Source of the DNA: Bacillota bacterium
GTDB lineage: Bacteria > Bacillota > Clostridia > Acetivibrionales > DSM-1351
Direction: 5' to 3'
Assembly: GCA_023409265.1 (NCBI GenBank)
Contig: JAEYHZ010000022.1
Coordinates: 608,572 to 672,571 of the forward strand
Length of the DNA: 64,000 nucleotides
This document shows positions 1-8,713 of this stretch, in pieces. Position 1 is the first letter of the stretch. Every line of letters begins with the position of its first letter. The notes below the pieces were generated by a model. It was given only the letters and a program-made list of their open reading frames with translations, was not told the DNA's origin and searched no databases. A program made the position numbers and the translations under genes.

Positions 1-1248
1 TATGTTACTTGCCCAGATATTGGTCTGATTTGAGAAGTCGGAATAAACATTGTAATCATTTATTCTCGCTCTGACCTTATATGTATAGGTAACCTGAGGT
101 GAAACACCAATATCCGTAAAACTTGTTGTGTTTCTTCCAACATTATCATAAAGAACCCATTTGGCATCCGAAGCTGACCAGCGCCATATTTCAAAACCGG
201 TCTCACCATCACTGTAATCCTTCCAGGTGAGATTTACATTGGCCCCGTCAACACAGGAAGCTGCCAGTGTGGCAGGAGCTCCGAGAAAAGTACTGGTTAC
301 ATTGAGAGTATCGGAGTACTCCGAATTACTGTTGCCTGAAATGGCCTGAATACGGTATGTATATACTGTATTGGGTTTAACGGGACTGCCGCTGTCATTT
401 ATATCAATGTATACATTTACGTTATTGGGAACAACCGCAATTGTCTTGAAGGCACTTTCATCAGGTGACTTTCTCTGGATTACATAGGTTGCCGCATTAT
501 AACTATCCGACCATTCAATCTGTATTGAATATTGGGATTTTGCAAATCCGTATAAATCTGTGGGTTTATATAACAGAGGACTGGAACTGTAGCCCCTGTC
601 CTCATCAGGAAATGAGCTGGATTTTATCCTTTCGTTGGAAATGGAATAAACCTTATAATAATATGTAACACCCGATTGTACATTATTATCGCTGAAAGTA
701 AACTGTCCCTGTGGAACGGTTGCCACCTTATACCACTCGGTATCATTTGCTTCTCTTCTTTCAACTACTGTTGTGTAGGATTTGTCATTGGGATAACTCC
801 ACTTCACATCTATCTGGTCACTGGCAGCAGCGGTAACCTTCAAAGAATTCGGTTTTAATACGTCACCGGTGCTGAAAGTCACTTCATCTGTATATACATA
901 AGTAATGTTTGTAGAGTCGGTAACCTTTATCCTGTAGGTGTAAGTGTGCTCCGGGTTGACACCTGAATCTGTATATTCTATGGAATCCCTTGGCCTGGTT
1001 ATTTGCATGAATGAGCCGTTATCAACTTTTTTCTCCACAGTGTATTTTATCTCGTCGGAAAGATTGTCAATCCACTGCAGCTTGACTTTATTGTTATTTA
1101 TGACTGTAACGGTCAGCTCAGACATAACCTCACCACGGGCTACATTTACTATGGCAAAGCTCTGCAGCAGAATTGCAAAAACCAGCAGCAGCATTACTTT
1201 TGAATAAAAATTATGTTTATTTGAACGATCTCTGTGTAATAACTTCAA
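1..1248 (-). CDS. Secreted fibronectin type III repeat protein (C-terminus outside window)
   Basis: The open frame has 416 codons and runs off the left edge of the window, so the C-terminus is missing. It is read from a TTG at 1248, preceded by a GGGGG Shine-Dalgarno. The TTG start gives a basic N-terminus followed by a hydrophobic stretch (VMLLLVFAILLQSFAIV), a typical signal peptide; starting at the internal ATG would remove the basic segment. After the signal there are about four repeats of 90-100 residues. Each carries FnIII hallmarks: a W in strand B (LQWIDN, VKWSYP, IEWSDS, LTWKDY) and a late YTYR/YYYK strand (TYTYRIKV, TYYYKVYS, TYTYKVRA). FnIII modules act as spacers or binding modules in extracellular clostridial enzymes and surface proteins. 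A catalytic or anchoring domain could lie in the missing part. The exact function is unknown. Confidence 0.85.
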   Translation of the reverse strand, partial: MKLLHRDRSNKHNFYSKVMLLLVFAILLQSFAIVNVARGEVMSELTVTVINNNKVKLQWIDNLSDEIKYTVEKKVDNGSFMQITRPRDSIEYTDSGVNPEHTYTYRIKVTDSTNITYVYTDEVTFSTGDVLKPNSLKVTAAASDQIDVKWSYPNDKSYTTVVERREANDTEWYKVATVPQGQFTFSDNNVQSGVTYYYKVYSISNERIKSSSFPDEDRGYSSSPLLYKPTDLYGFAKSQYSIQIEWSDSYNAATYVIQRKSPDESAFKTIAVVPNNVNVYIDINDSGSPVKPNTVYTYRIQAISGNSNSEYSDTLNVTSTFLGAPATLAASCVDGANVNLTWKDYSDGETGFEIWRWSASDAKWVLYDNVGRNTTSFTDIGVSPQVTYTYKVRARINDYNVYSDFSNQTNIWASNI

Positions 1249-1261
1249 GATAATATACCCC

Positions 1262-1508
1262 CATTATTTGTCTTTATGCGTCAGGTTTGCAGTTAATAGC
1301 CTTCCAGGCGTGACCTGCATGCAACCTGTTCATTGACCGGACAGGCCTGACAGTACCTGAACTAAAACGTTACAGCTTTTATTATGGTATATCGGCAAAT
1401 TATGGTATTGTTTTAAGGGGAAATATATTGGTAAGTAGTCAAGAAGCCAGGAGTCCGAAAGCAAAATTAAACAGGAGAATTTCATAAATAAAGCAAGAAA
1501 ACAGAAAA
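1262..1508. other. Intergenic region with an imperfect foldback
   Basis: I see no convincing gene between the FnIII gene and the ATP operon terminator. On the minus strand, upstream of the FnIII gene (about 1280-1370), GGTTGCA and TGCAAACC can pair, and GACAGGCCTGAC is palindromic, so the 5' leader may be structured. It matches no riboswitch consensus I know. The 61-codon minus-strand frame at 1330-1515 has no ribosome binding site of note and reads through this structure. Confidence 0.35.
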
Positions 1509-1533
1509 ACGGCATAGCCTTTAGCTAAACCGT
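1509..1533 (-). terminator. Rho-independent terminator of the ATP synthase operon
   Basis: On the minus strand ACGGTTTAGC, a 5-nt loop and GCTATGCCGT form a 10-bp stem with one mismatch, followed by TTTTCTG. It lies about 80 bp past the atpC stop, in the right place to end the operon. Confidence 0.6.
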
Positions 1534-1613
1534 CTCTTGATAAAATAAAATCTTCTTATATATATCCCATGACACGATGGGGTTTTGTTGTGTCTGCAAA
1601 CCTATAAAAACAA

Positions 1614-2012
1614 CTACTTGCTTGTAGCCCTAATACGTGCCATGGCCCTGGACAACGCAGCTTTGGAGCGCATGTACTCCAACTGGCTCAACTGTTTCTG
1701 CATTCTTTCTTCGGCACGCTGCTTTGCAGCCTTGGCACGGTTTACATCAATTTCATCAGGATACTCTGCTGTATCCGTCATTATAACAACCTTATCAGGC
1801 ATGATTTTTGCAAAACCATCAGTTACAACAGCTTCTATCCATTTACCGTTGGAATTGATCTTCAAAGGTCCAATATTAACAGCAGCAACGGTAGGTGCAT
1901 GCTTTGCAAGAACTCCCATTTCACCATCAACTGACTTGAAGATTACGCATTCCGCTTCTCCGGAAAAGAAATTTCTTTCTGGTGTAATAACTTCCAAATA
2001 AAATGTGGACAT
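1614..2012 (-). CDS. atpC: F1Fo ATP synthase subunit epsilon
   Basis: The 132-residue protein is the usual size for bacterial epsilon. It has the N-terminal beta-sandwich pattern (TFYLEVITPERNFFSGEA, DGEMGVLAKHAP) and the C-terminal helical hairpin rich in A/R/K (RAKAAKQRAEERM). Epsilon belongs to the F1 central stalk and regulates ATP hydrolysis through its C-terminal helices. It is the last gene of the operon. The start is ATG at 2012 with AAGGAG 3 nt upstream. That ribosome binding site can pair with GCCTCCTTATT about 70 nt further upstream in the 171-bp gap after atpD, which may limit its translation. Confidence 0.97.
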   Translation of the reverse strand: MSTFYLEVITPERNFFSGEAECVIFKSVDGEMGVLAKHAPTVAAVNIGPLKINSNGKWIEAVVTDGFAKIMPDKVVIMTDTAEYPDEIDVNRAKAAKQRAEERMQKQLSQLEYMRSKAALSRAMARIRATSK

Positions 2013-2183
2013 ACTCCTTAGCCTCCATAAGCCGCAGGTGCGGCCACAACAATATTACACGTCAGCCTCTTACTTAACGCCGGGTAAGGCGAATAAGGAG
2101 GCCAACCGACATGCGCGCTTATAAAGCATTAACAATTTTTTTAATTTAATTCACTCCTGCTTTAAAGAGATCGCGCGGCTGCA
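2013..2183 (-). promoter_or_regulatory. atpD-atpC intergenic foldback, possible RBS sequestration
   Basis: In the mRNA (minus strand) the segment GGCCTCCTTATT (2103-2092) is complementary to GGAGGC and TAAGGAG just before the atpC start (2026-2014). Inside lie a GGCG/CGCC-type hairpin and CCGCACCTGCGG. A second inverted repeat, GCGCG..TTTAAAG / GCTTTATAAG..CGCGC, spans about 2111-2180. The structure could set the low epsilon stoichiometry. This is an inference from base pairing only. Confidence 0.4.
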
Positions 2184-3593
2184 TTATTCTTGCATTTCTT
2201 TTGCTGCCTCATATACTTCATCAATATTCCCCTTCATGAAGAAGGCAGTTTCAGGTATATGATCCATTTTACCATCAATGATTTCCTTGAATCCTCTGAT
2301 TGTTTCCTTGATCGGTACATATTTACCCTTATATCCTGTAAACTGTTCACCGACAAAGAACGGCTGTGACAAATACCTCTGTATCTTTCTTGCTCTGAAT
2401 ACAATTAACTTGTCTTCTTCAGGCAATTCATCCATACCAAGAATTGCTATAATATCCTGTAATTCCTTATTTCTCTGTAATATTTCCTGAACTCTTCTGG
2501 CTACAGAATAGTGCTCCTCACCAATGATCTTGGGATCAAGAATTCTGGAAGTCGAATCCAATGGATCAACAGCAGGGTAAATACCCATTGCAACTATATC
2601 TCTGTTTAAAACAGTTGTTGCATCCAGGTGGGCATAAGTGGTAGCTGGTGCAGGGTCTGTCAAGTCATCCGCAGGAACATAAACTGCCTGAACTGATGTT
2701 ATCGATCCCTTAGTTGTTGATGCTATTCTTTCCTGGAGAGCTCCAACGTCTGTTGCAAGTGTCGGCTGGTAACCAACTGCCGATGGAATTCTTCCCAGAA
2801 GGGCTGAAACCTCTGAACCTGCCTGAACAAATCTGAATATATTATCTATGAACAGAAGCACATCCTGTCCCATCTGATCTCTGAAATACTCGGCCATGGT
2901 AAGACCGGACAAACCAACTCTCATTCTGGCTCCAGGCGGCTCATTCATCTGACCGAAAACCATGGCGGTTTTTTCTATAACTCCTGAATCATTCATATCA
3001 TGCCAGAGGTCATTACCTTCTCTTGTTCTCTCACCAACACCGGTGAATACTGAATATCCGCCATGCTCTGTAGCAATATTTCTGATCAGCTCCATAATAA
3101 GAACTGTCTTACCAACTCCGGCTCCACCGAACAGTCCGATTTTACCGCCCTTGGCATATGGTGCCAGCAAGTCAACAACCTTAATACCCGTTTCCAGAAT
3201 TTCTGTGGAAGGTCTCTGCTCTTCAAATGATGGAGCAGGCCTATGTATCGGGTAAAAGTCAGTAGGACTGACAGGTCCCTGTTTATCAACCGGTTCTCCC
3301 AATACGTTGAATATTCTACCAAGTACTTCTTTTCCTACTGGTACTTTAATTGCATCTCCCGTGTCTATAGCTTCCATACCTCTAACAAGACCATCTGTAG
3401 AAGACATGGCAACGCATCTGACGGTATCGTTTCCAAGATGCTGCATTACCTCAGCAGTAATAACGCTGTCACCTGAATCTGTTTTGGTAGGTATTCTGAT
3501 TGCATTATATATGTTGGGTAATATACTATTTTCAAATCTGATATCAAGTACCGGTCCGATAACCTGTACTATGACTCCTGTACTTCCAGCCAT
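2184..3593 (-). CDS. atpD: F1Fo ATP synthase subunit beta (catalytic)
   Basis: The 469-residue protein is full length for beta. The Walker A motif GGAGVGKT lies at residues 156-163, and the catalytic-glutamate segment GVGERTREGND and Walker B LLFIDNIFRF follow. The family signature PAVDPLDSTSR is present. Beta carries the catalytic nucleotide sites of F1 and alternates with alpha in the hexamer on the cytoplasmic side of the membrane. It lies 66 bp after atpG, and the only large gap on its 3' side is the structured one before atpC. No defects are visible. Confidence 0.99.
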   Translation of the reverse strand: MAGSTGVIVQVIGPVLDIRFENSILPNIYNAIRIPTKTDSGDSVITAEVMQHLGNDTVRCVAMSSTDGLVRGMEAIDTGDAIKVPVGKEVLGRIFNVLGEPVDKQGPVSPTDFYPIHRPAPSFEEQRPSTEILETGIKVVDLLAPYAKGGKIGLFGGAGVGKTVLIMELIRNIATEHGGYSVFTGVGERTREGNDLWHDMNDSGVIEKTAMVFGQMNEPPGARMRVGLSGLTMAEYFRDQMGQDVLLFIDNIFRFVQAGSEVSALLGRIPSAVGYQPTLATDVGALQERIASTTKGSITSVQAVYVPADDLTDPAPATTYAHLDATTVLNRDIVAMGIYPAVDPLDSTSRILDPKIIGEEHYSVARRVQEILQRNKELQDIIAILGMDELPEEDKLIVFRARKIQRYLSQPFFVGEQFTGYKGKYVPIKETIRGFKEIIDGKMDHIPETAFFMKGNIDEVYEAAKEMQE

Positions 3594-3659
3594 ACTCTCA
3601 CTCCCATCTACGTGCCCGGCACGCTTTTATACTATTGAAACACTTGTATTTTTACATTT

Positions 3660-4544
3660 CTATTTCAAAGCCGAGGCTCCGCCCACAATTTCAGAAATTT
3701 CCTGAGTAATGGCAGCCTGTCTTGCTCTGTTATAATACAGATTTAATTTTTGCAGCATATCATCTGCATTTTTGGTTGCACTGTCCATAGCAGTCATACG
3801 AGCATTCTGTTCACTGGTAAAGGCTTCAACAAAGCAGCCATACAATATACCCTTGATGTACTTAGGTATGAGCACATCAAGTACAACATTGGCAGACGGC
3901 TCATATTTTATCTGCTCATCAATTTTGATATCTTCTGCTTTCACATCGTCACGGAGCGCACCGATTTCAAGAGGCAGCAGCTTCAGCAATTTTGGTTCCA
4001 GGGTAATTGCTGACATCATCTGGGTAAAGACAATATAAACTTCATCAACTTCTTTTTTGTTATACAGATTAAGAACTATTTCTGCAATTTCTCTGGCTCT
4101 GTATACGGTTGGATTCTGTACAGCATAATCAAATTCAGTATGAACATTGTAGTTCTTTCTTACGAAGTAAGACCTTCCTGAATTACCTGCTACAAGAAGT
4201 AATGCATTGTCTTTATCTTTACCTATAGCATGCTCGGCGAGCTTTTTGATATTACTGTTATATCCGCCGGCAAGCCCTTTATCACCGGTTATGATAATAT
4301 AAGCTTTTTTCCCGCCGTCTTTTTCATCCCTGAGATCAAAATATTTACTTTCAACATCTCCACTATGTGCAAGAATTTCTGCAATAGTTTCTCTAACCTT
4401 GTTAAAATACGGAAGGGTTTCTTCTAGTTGCGCTCTTGCCTTCTTTAGTTTTGACGCTGATATCAACTTCATGGCCTTCGTTATTTGCCGCATCTGATTT
4501 ATACTTTTGATACGCAATTTTATTTCACGCATATTATTTGCCAT
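3660..4544 (-). CDS. atpG: F1Fo ATP synthase subunit gamma
   Basis: The 294-residue protein has the typical gamma N-terminal helix (MREIKLRIKSINQMRQITKAM) and the C-terminal signature ARQAAITQEISEIVGGA, which form the coiled coil of the rotor shaft. Gamma couples c-ring rotation to conformational changes in alpha/beta. It lies between atpA (98 bp upstream) and atpD (66 bp downstream), the standard order. The start at ATG 4544 has GGCGGG upstream; a second in-frame ATG lies four codons in. Confidence 0.98.
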   Translation of the reverse strand: MANNMREIKLRIKSINQMRQITKAMKLISASKLKKARAQLEETLPYFNKVRETIAEILAHSGDVESKYFDLRDEKDGGKKAYIIITGDKGLAGGYNSNIKKLAEHAIGKDKDNALLLVAGNSGRSYFVRKNYNVHTEFDYAVQNPTVYRAREIAEIVLNLYNKKEVDEVYIVFTQMMSAITLEPKLLKLLPLEIGALRDDVKAEDIKIDEQIKYEPSANVVLDVLIPKYIKGILYGCFVEAFTSEQNARMTAMDSATKNADDMLQKLNLYYNRARQAAITQEISEIVGGASALK

Positions 4545-4642
4545 ATGATAACCCGCCGTTTCTGTCCCACAGCTGACAAACTGTTAATAAGCTGCGCCCA
4601 TCTGCTGTGTAATATAAATGATAGGCGCCTCAATGAATATTT

Positions 4643-6151
4643 TTATACAAACTGAGCCTTAAACTCTTCAGTAGCAGACTTCATCAACTGCATGATTTCG
4701 TCATTTATATCCCCTGTCTCTGCAATACTTGTAAGTATCTTGGGATATTTTTCCCTAACAAATTTGACCAGATCCTGATTGAATTTACGCACCTTGTTTA
4801 CCGGCAAATCCATCAGATATTTATTTGTAGCAGCATACAGTATCATAACCTGCTCTTCTACAGGCAATGTCGCATATATTGGCTGCTTTAAAGTCTCAAC
4901 AAGTCTCTCACCCTGTGTCAGCTTGTCTCTTGTAACTTTATCAAGGTCCGACCCAAACTGGGCAAAAGCTTCAAGTTCTCTGAACTGTGCAAGGTTTATT
5001 CTCAAAGGACCTGCTATCTTTCTCATAGCCTTTATCTGGGCAGAACCACCAACTCTTGATACCGATAAGCCAACGTTAACCGCAGGTCTTATTCCTGAGA
5101 AGAATAATTCTGATTCAAGATATATCTGTCCGTCCGTTATAGAAATAACATTTGTTGGAATATATGCCGAAACGTCACCGGCCAGGGTTTCTATGATAGG
5201 CAGGGCTGTAATGGAACCTCCGCCCAATTCGTCACTGAGTTTTGCTGCTCTTTCCAGCAGTCTTGAATGTAAATAGAAAACATCTCCTGGATAAGCTTCT
5301 CTACCCGGCGGTCTTTTAAGGAGCAGTGACATTGCTCTATATGCAACGGCATGCTTGGACAAATCATCATATATTATTAAAACATCCTTATGATATCTGT
5401 ACATAAAATCTTCTGCCATAGCACAGCCGGCATATGGTGCAAGATACTGAACTGATGCCGGGTCACTTGCCGTTGAAGATACTACTATGCTGTATTCCAT
5501 AGCTCCAAACTTCTCAAGAGTGCTGACGATGCCCGCAACTGTTGATGCTTTTTGTCCTATAGCTACGTATACGCAAATAACATCCTTGCCTTTTTGGTTG
5601 ATAATTGTATCAACCGCTATTGCTGTTTTACCGGTCTGCCTGTCCCCGATAATAAGCTCTCTCTGGCCTCTTCCTATTGGAATAAGCGCATCAAGTGCCA
5701 TAATGCCGGTCTGAAGCGGAGTATTTACTCCCTTTCTGTCAATAACACCGGGTGCGGTAAAGTCAATAGGTCTAAAATCCTCTGTAGTAATATCTCCCTT
5801 ACCGTCCAGAGCTTTTCCCAAAGGATTTACTACTCTTCCTATAAGGTTTTGTCCAACCGGCACCTGAACTGTTTTACCGGTTCTTTTAACAGCTGAACCC
5901 TCTTTAATCTCTCTGTCATCGCCTAATACAACGCAGCCGACATTATCTTCCTCAAGATTAAGAGCCATACCAAAGACATTATTTTCAAACTGTAAAAGCT
6001 CTCCGGACATACATGACTGTAATCCATATATTCTTGCAATACCATCACCTGACTGAAGTACATATCCTACATCATCAGTTTTAACCGCAGCACCGTAATT
6101 TTCAATCTGCTGTTTTATAATTGAGCTAATTTCTTCTGGTCTAAGACTCAT
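4643..6151 (-). CDS. atpA: F1Fo ATP synthase subunit alpha
   Basis: This is a 502-residue, full-length alpha subunit. The non-catalytic Walker A GDRQTGKT is at residues 169-176, the DDLSKHAVAYR segment corresponds to Walker B, and the signature PAVNVGLSVSRVGG is intact. Alpha forms the hexamer with beta and binds nucleotide without turning it over. It is 34 bp downstream of atpH. No oddities are seen. Confidence 0.99.
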   Translation of the reverse strand: MSLRPEEISSIIKQQIENYGAAVKTDDVGYVLQSGDGIARIYGLQSCMSGELLQFENNVFGMALNLEEDNVGCVVLGDDREIKEGSAVKRTGKTVQVPVGQNLIGRVVNPLGKALDGKGDITTEDFRPIDFTAPGVIDRKGVNTPLQTGIMALDALIPIGRGQRELIIGDRQTGKTAIAVDTIINQKGKDVICVYVAIGQKASTVAGIVSTLEKFGAMEYSIVVSSTASDPASVQYLAPYAGCAMAEDFMYRYHKDVLIIYDDLSKHAVAYRAMSLLLKRPPGREAYPGDVFYLHSRLLERAAKLSDELGGGSITALPIIETLAGDVSAYIPTNVISITDGQIYLESELFFSGIRPAVNVGLSVSRVGGSAQIKAMRKIAGPLRINLAQFRELEAFAQFGSDLDKVTRDKLTQGERLVETLKQPIYATLPVEEQVMILYAATNKYLMDLPVNKVRKFNQDLVKFVREKYPKILTSIAETGDINDEIMQLMKSATEEFKAQFV

Positions 6152-6185
6152 CCTTTTCTCACCCCATATACTCTGATACCGGTTG

Positions 6186-6713
6186 CTAAATATTAACCAG
6201 TTCAGTTAATGATTCAATCCTGCCTTTAATGGATCCATCGTAGACCTTGTCACCAATAATCACCTTAATTCCACCAATTATTGATTGATCTACTATCTCG
6301 GTAATTTTAACCGAACTTGCATTATATTTGTTTCCAAACTTCTGTTTTAAGCTATTAAGCTGAGCTTCATCCAACGGTGCAGTTGTAACAACTTTGACGT
6401 CCAGGACATTTGCCTTCCTGTCTGCAAGATAAACAAACTGTTCATATATGTTGGAAAGTTCTTCAATACGCTTCTTTGTAATGAGGAGCATGACAAAGTT
6501 CAGCATATTCTTACTTAATCTGCCTGTAAATACTTCTTTGACCAGAGCCAGTTTTTTGTCCATCTTAATTCTCGGATCGATTAAGAAGTTCCGGAATTCA
6601 AAATCAGAGTTATAAATTCCGACCAACTGATCAAACTCCTGCCTTACACTATCGGTCTCATTAAGTGACAGATCCAGTAATGCCTGGGCGTATCTCTTTT
6701 CTACAAGTGGCAT
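6186..6713 (-). CDS. atpH: F1Fo ATP synthase subunit delta
   Basis: The 175-residue protein matches the OSCP/delta family in length and in motifs such as KRYAQALLDLSL at the N-terminus and IIGGIKVIIGDKVYDGSIKGRIESL at the C-terminus (read in parts). Delta joins the peripheral stalk (b subunits) to the top of F1. Its start codon overlaps the atpF stop by one base (TAATG), which implies translational coupling to atpF. Confidence 0.96.
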   Translation of the reverse strand: MPLVEKRYAQALLDLSLNETDSVRQEFDQLVGIYNSDFEFRNFLIDPRIKMDKKLALVKEVFTGRLSKNMLNFVMLLITKKRIEELSNIYEQFVYLADRKANVLDVKVVTTAPLDEAQLNSLKQKFGNKYNASSVKITEIVDQSIIGGIKVIIGDKVYDGSIKGRIESLTELVNI

Positions 6714-7198
6714 TAAGCAGCACCTGCCTCATCTATAAATTTATCAACCATACTCTTGTTCGAAACAGTATCCATATTGGCCTCAACAACCTTGGTTGCT
6801 GCAGATATTGCCAGCATAGCTATCTGCTGTTTTACCTGACGGAGCATTTCGGCTCTTTCACGTTCAACATCCTGCCGGCCCTTTTCAACTATCGCCAATG
6901 CATCCTTCTTGGCATTTGCAATTATTTCATCGTATTCACGGGTAGCCTTGATTCTGGCTTCATTTATAAGCTTATCGCTATCTTCCCTGATCTTTTTTAT
7001 CTGCTCTTCATAGTTTTTTCTCTGTTCCGCTACTTCCAGCTTTGCCTGATCAGCATCCTTCAGAGCCTGATCTATGGAGTTTTTTCTGTTTTCCATAAAT
7101 TCTGTAACTGGTTTGAACAGGAACTTTTTCATGAAGAAGAATAATATTAACAGGTTTAATGCAACAAAAATAAATGTATACTTTTCAGGCACTAACAT
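6713..7198 (-). CDS. atpF: F1Fo ATP synthase subunit b
   Basis: The 161-residue protein has one N-terminal membrane helix (FIFVALNLLILFFFMKKFL) and a long charged coiled-coil helix, the expected layout for the dimeric peripheral stalk subunit b. It overlaps atpH by one base. The start is ATG 7198; its weak ribosome binding site (AGGCG) sits inside a foldback of about 80 nt (7201-7282), so translation initiation may be structure-controlled. Upstream, 550 bp of repeats separate it from atpE; in most clostridia this gap is very short. Confidence 0.96.
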   Translation of the reverse strand: MLVPEKYTFIFVALNLLILFFFMKKFLFKPVTEFMENRKNSIDQALKDADQAKLEVAEQRKNYEEQIKKIREDSDKLINEARIKATREYDEIIANAKKDALAIVEKGRQDVERERAEMLRQVKQQIAMLAISAATKVVEANMDTVSNKSMVDKFIDEAGAA

Positions 7199-7200
7199 AT

Positions 7201-7282
7201 AAGTATCATTCGCCTTTCTGGCTCACAGGGATTTAATATGCACGCACCTATCGTGAGCCGGATAGGGCGTAAAATGATACTT
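7201..7282. repeat. Large foldback over the atpF leader
   Basis: The arms AAGTATCATT/AATGATACTT (7201-7210 with 7273-7282), CGCC/GGCG and GGCTCAC/GTGAGCC (7220-7226 with 7253-7259) stack into one interrupted stem. It starts 3 nt before the atpF ATG and covers its Shine-Dalgarno. It could be an mRNA control element or the end of an inserted repeat. Confidence 0.6.
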
Positions 7283-7409
7283 TGCGCATAGCCATTTCAC
7301 ACATTTGTGCGTTTGGCCTTTTATTGAAATTTATATAATAGCTCGAATATCTCCCAAGCTTTATAAACATTACTACTATATCTGTGAGAGGTGCTATATC
7401 ACACCCATT

Positions 7410-7571
7410 AGAGCCTGTCAAACATCTCATTGCACTCGTGGTTTTGACGGATTTTTCGCCATACTGCATTGAATTTTCTTGCAATAAACAAATTATTACT
7501 TCGAAAATTTGCCTTGCCTGACAAAAAATCCACCTGAAATGCCTAGCACAAGCAGATATTAGACAGGCTCT
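7410..7571. repeat. Short inverted-repeat element (MITE-like) between atpE and atpF
   Basis: The 162-bp segment is bounded by AGAGCCTGTC (7410-7419) and its exact complement GACAGGCTCT (7562-7571). The similarity extends imperfectly to about 23 bp per end (..AAACATCT / ..TAATATCT). It has no credible coding content. I see no clear target duplication. It may be a non-autonomous transposable element. Confidence 0.5.
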
Positions 7572-7597
7572 CCCAGATACCCCTACATTGTAAAACT

Positions 7598-7754
7598 TAT
7601 AACGCATAGGTTCAGATAAAATTTTTCGGTTACTAGAAAAATTTTCTTGCCTTAGCTGCGATTCAACCAGGCGGGAGACATGTGCTCTTCGCCTGAAAAT
7701 CGAAACAATACCCTCCACTTATAGAAGTGAGGGATATTTGTCGCTTCGTTATTA
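7598..7754. repeat. Two-arm palindromic repeat, family 1, copy 1 (arm order A)
   Basis: The copy runs from TATAACGCAT through the AAAATTTTTC..GAAAAATTTT hairpin and CAACCAGGCGGGAGACATGT to CTTCGTTATTAA. Its right end coincides with the atpE stop codon, so the element abuts the coding sequence exactly. The copies at 16697, 19558, 31398, 44438, 48222 and 56009 share the layout and many exact words. Confidence 0.75.
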
Positions 7755-7988
7755 ACCCATTTTTAAGAATACAAGTACCAATGCAACTACAAGACCATAG
7801 ATAGCTGTTGCTTCTGCAAGAACCGCTCCAAGAAGCATAACGTTTCTTATCTGACCTGCAGCCTCCGGCTGTCTAGCAACACCCTCAACAGCTTTACCTG
7901 TTGCCAGTCCAATACCAACTCCTGCGCCAATACCTGTAAATACAGCGATTGCCGCTGCTATAGCTATTAATCCACTCATTAATTTCAC
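7752..7988 (-). CDS. atpE: F1Fo ATP synthase subunit c
   Basis: The 78-residue two-helix proteolipid has the GxGxGxG helix 1 pattern (GAGVGIGLATGKA), the conserved loop RQPEA and the ion-binding carboxylate E59 (LAEATAIYG). Known sodium-binding c subunits carry a Gln in helix 1 and Glu-Ser in helix 2. Here the matching positions are I26 and E59-A60 (T61 and Y64 are kept), so proton coupling is more likely; this is a motif-based inference. The stop codon lies at the edge of a family 1 repeat. The downstream gap to atpF is unusually long. Confidence 0.97.
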   Translation of the reverse strand: MKLMSGLIAIAAAIAVFTGIGAGVGIGLATGKAVEGVARQPEAAGQIRNVMLLGAVLAEATAIYGLVVALVLVFLKMG

Positions 7989-7992
7989 CCCC

Positions 7993-8709
7993 TTATTCTA
8001 ATACCTCTGCAATATATAGAGAAGTCAAAAACATAAACACATAAGCTTGAAGTATTCCATCAAACAAATCAAAATATATGCTTAATGCTGCCGGTATAAC
8101 AGGCGGCATTGCTGCATAAATGAGTTCCATTACTATGAAGGCGCCCAATATATTACCAAATAGACGTAAAGCCAGAGACAACGGCTTTATACCATAATCC
8201 AGAACTTTAAAGGGCAACATCATTGGAATGGGCTCTACAAAACTTTTAAGCCAACCGCTCATCTTCTTGTATCTTATTCCAGCATAGATAACAACAATAA
8301 TGGACATAAGTGCAAGACATGCGGTTACATTGATGTTTCTTGTCGGAGGCCTCAGCTTGAAACCTTCTCCGGGAATAACATTAAAAATAGAAACAGTATT
8401 CGCAAAAATAAGGAATAACATTACAGTTCCAAGAAATGGAGCAAATGGCTTCCAGTGATGATCTCCAATTGCATCCTTACAGATATTGTTTATCATCTCT
8501 ACTACTATTTCTGCTACGTTCTGTTTCTTATTTGGCACAGCAGTGAGCTTACGAGTTAGGAATACGGCAAAAAATATCAGTACCGCCATTATGATCCACA
8601 TAGTGACAACAACATCTGCGACTGGTATATTTACACCCGGTATTGTGAACATAACATGGGGATTCATTGCCTCAATAAGCCTTTCACCCAGACTCATTTC
8701 ATCATGCAT
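7993..8709 (-). CDS. atpB: F1Fo ATP synthase subunit a
   Basis: The 238-residue polytopic membrane protein has the key helix ALRLFGNILGAFIVMEL, containing the essential arginine of the ion path, and the C-terminal helix DGILQAYVFMFLTSLYI. Subunit a provides the two half-channels next to the c-ring. It lies 4 bp from atpE and 4 bp from the atpI-like gene, a tight operon. The start is ATG 8709 with AAGGTG upstream. Confidence 0.97.
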   Translation of the reverse strand: MHDEMSLGERLIEAMNPHVMFTIPGVNIPVADVVVTMWIIMAVLIFFAVFLTRKLTAVPNKKQNVAEIVVEMINNICKDAIGDHHWKPFAPFLGTVMLFLIFANTVSIFNVIPGEGFKLRPPTRNINVTACLALMSIIVVIYAGIRYKKMSGWLKSFVEPIPMMLPFKVLDYGIKPLSLALRLFGNILGAFIVMELIYAAMPPVIPAALSIYFDLFDGILQAYVFMFLTSLYIAEVLE

Positions 8710-8713
8710 TTTT

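Noticed and set aside
1280..1370. c-di-GMP (GEMM) riboswitch upstream of the FnIII gene
   Set aside because: GCAAACC and GACGCA words are present, but the tetraloop-receptor order and paired arms of the class are missing.
1585..2001. 138-codon plus-strand frame over atpC
   Set aside because: It is an antisense shadow of atpC.
7248..7718. 156-codon minus-strand frame between atpE and atpF
   Set aside because: It is made of a foldback, an inverted-repeat element and a family 1 repeat read through; the protein resembles nothing and has no fitting ribosome binding site.
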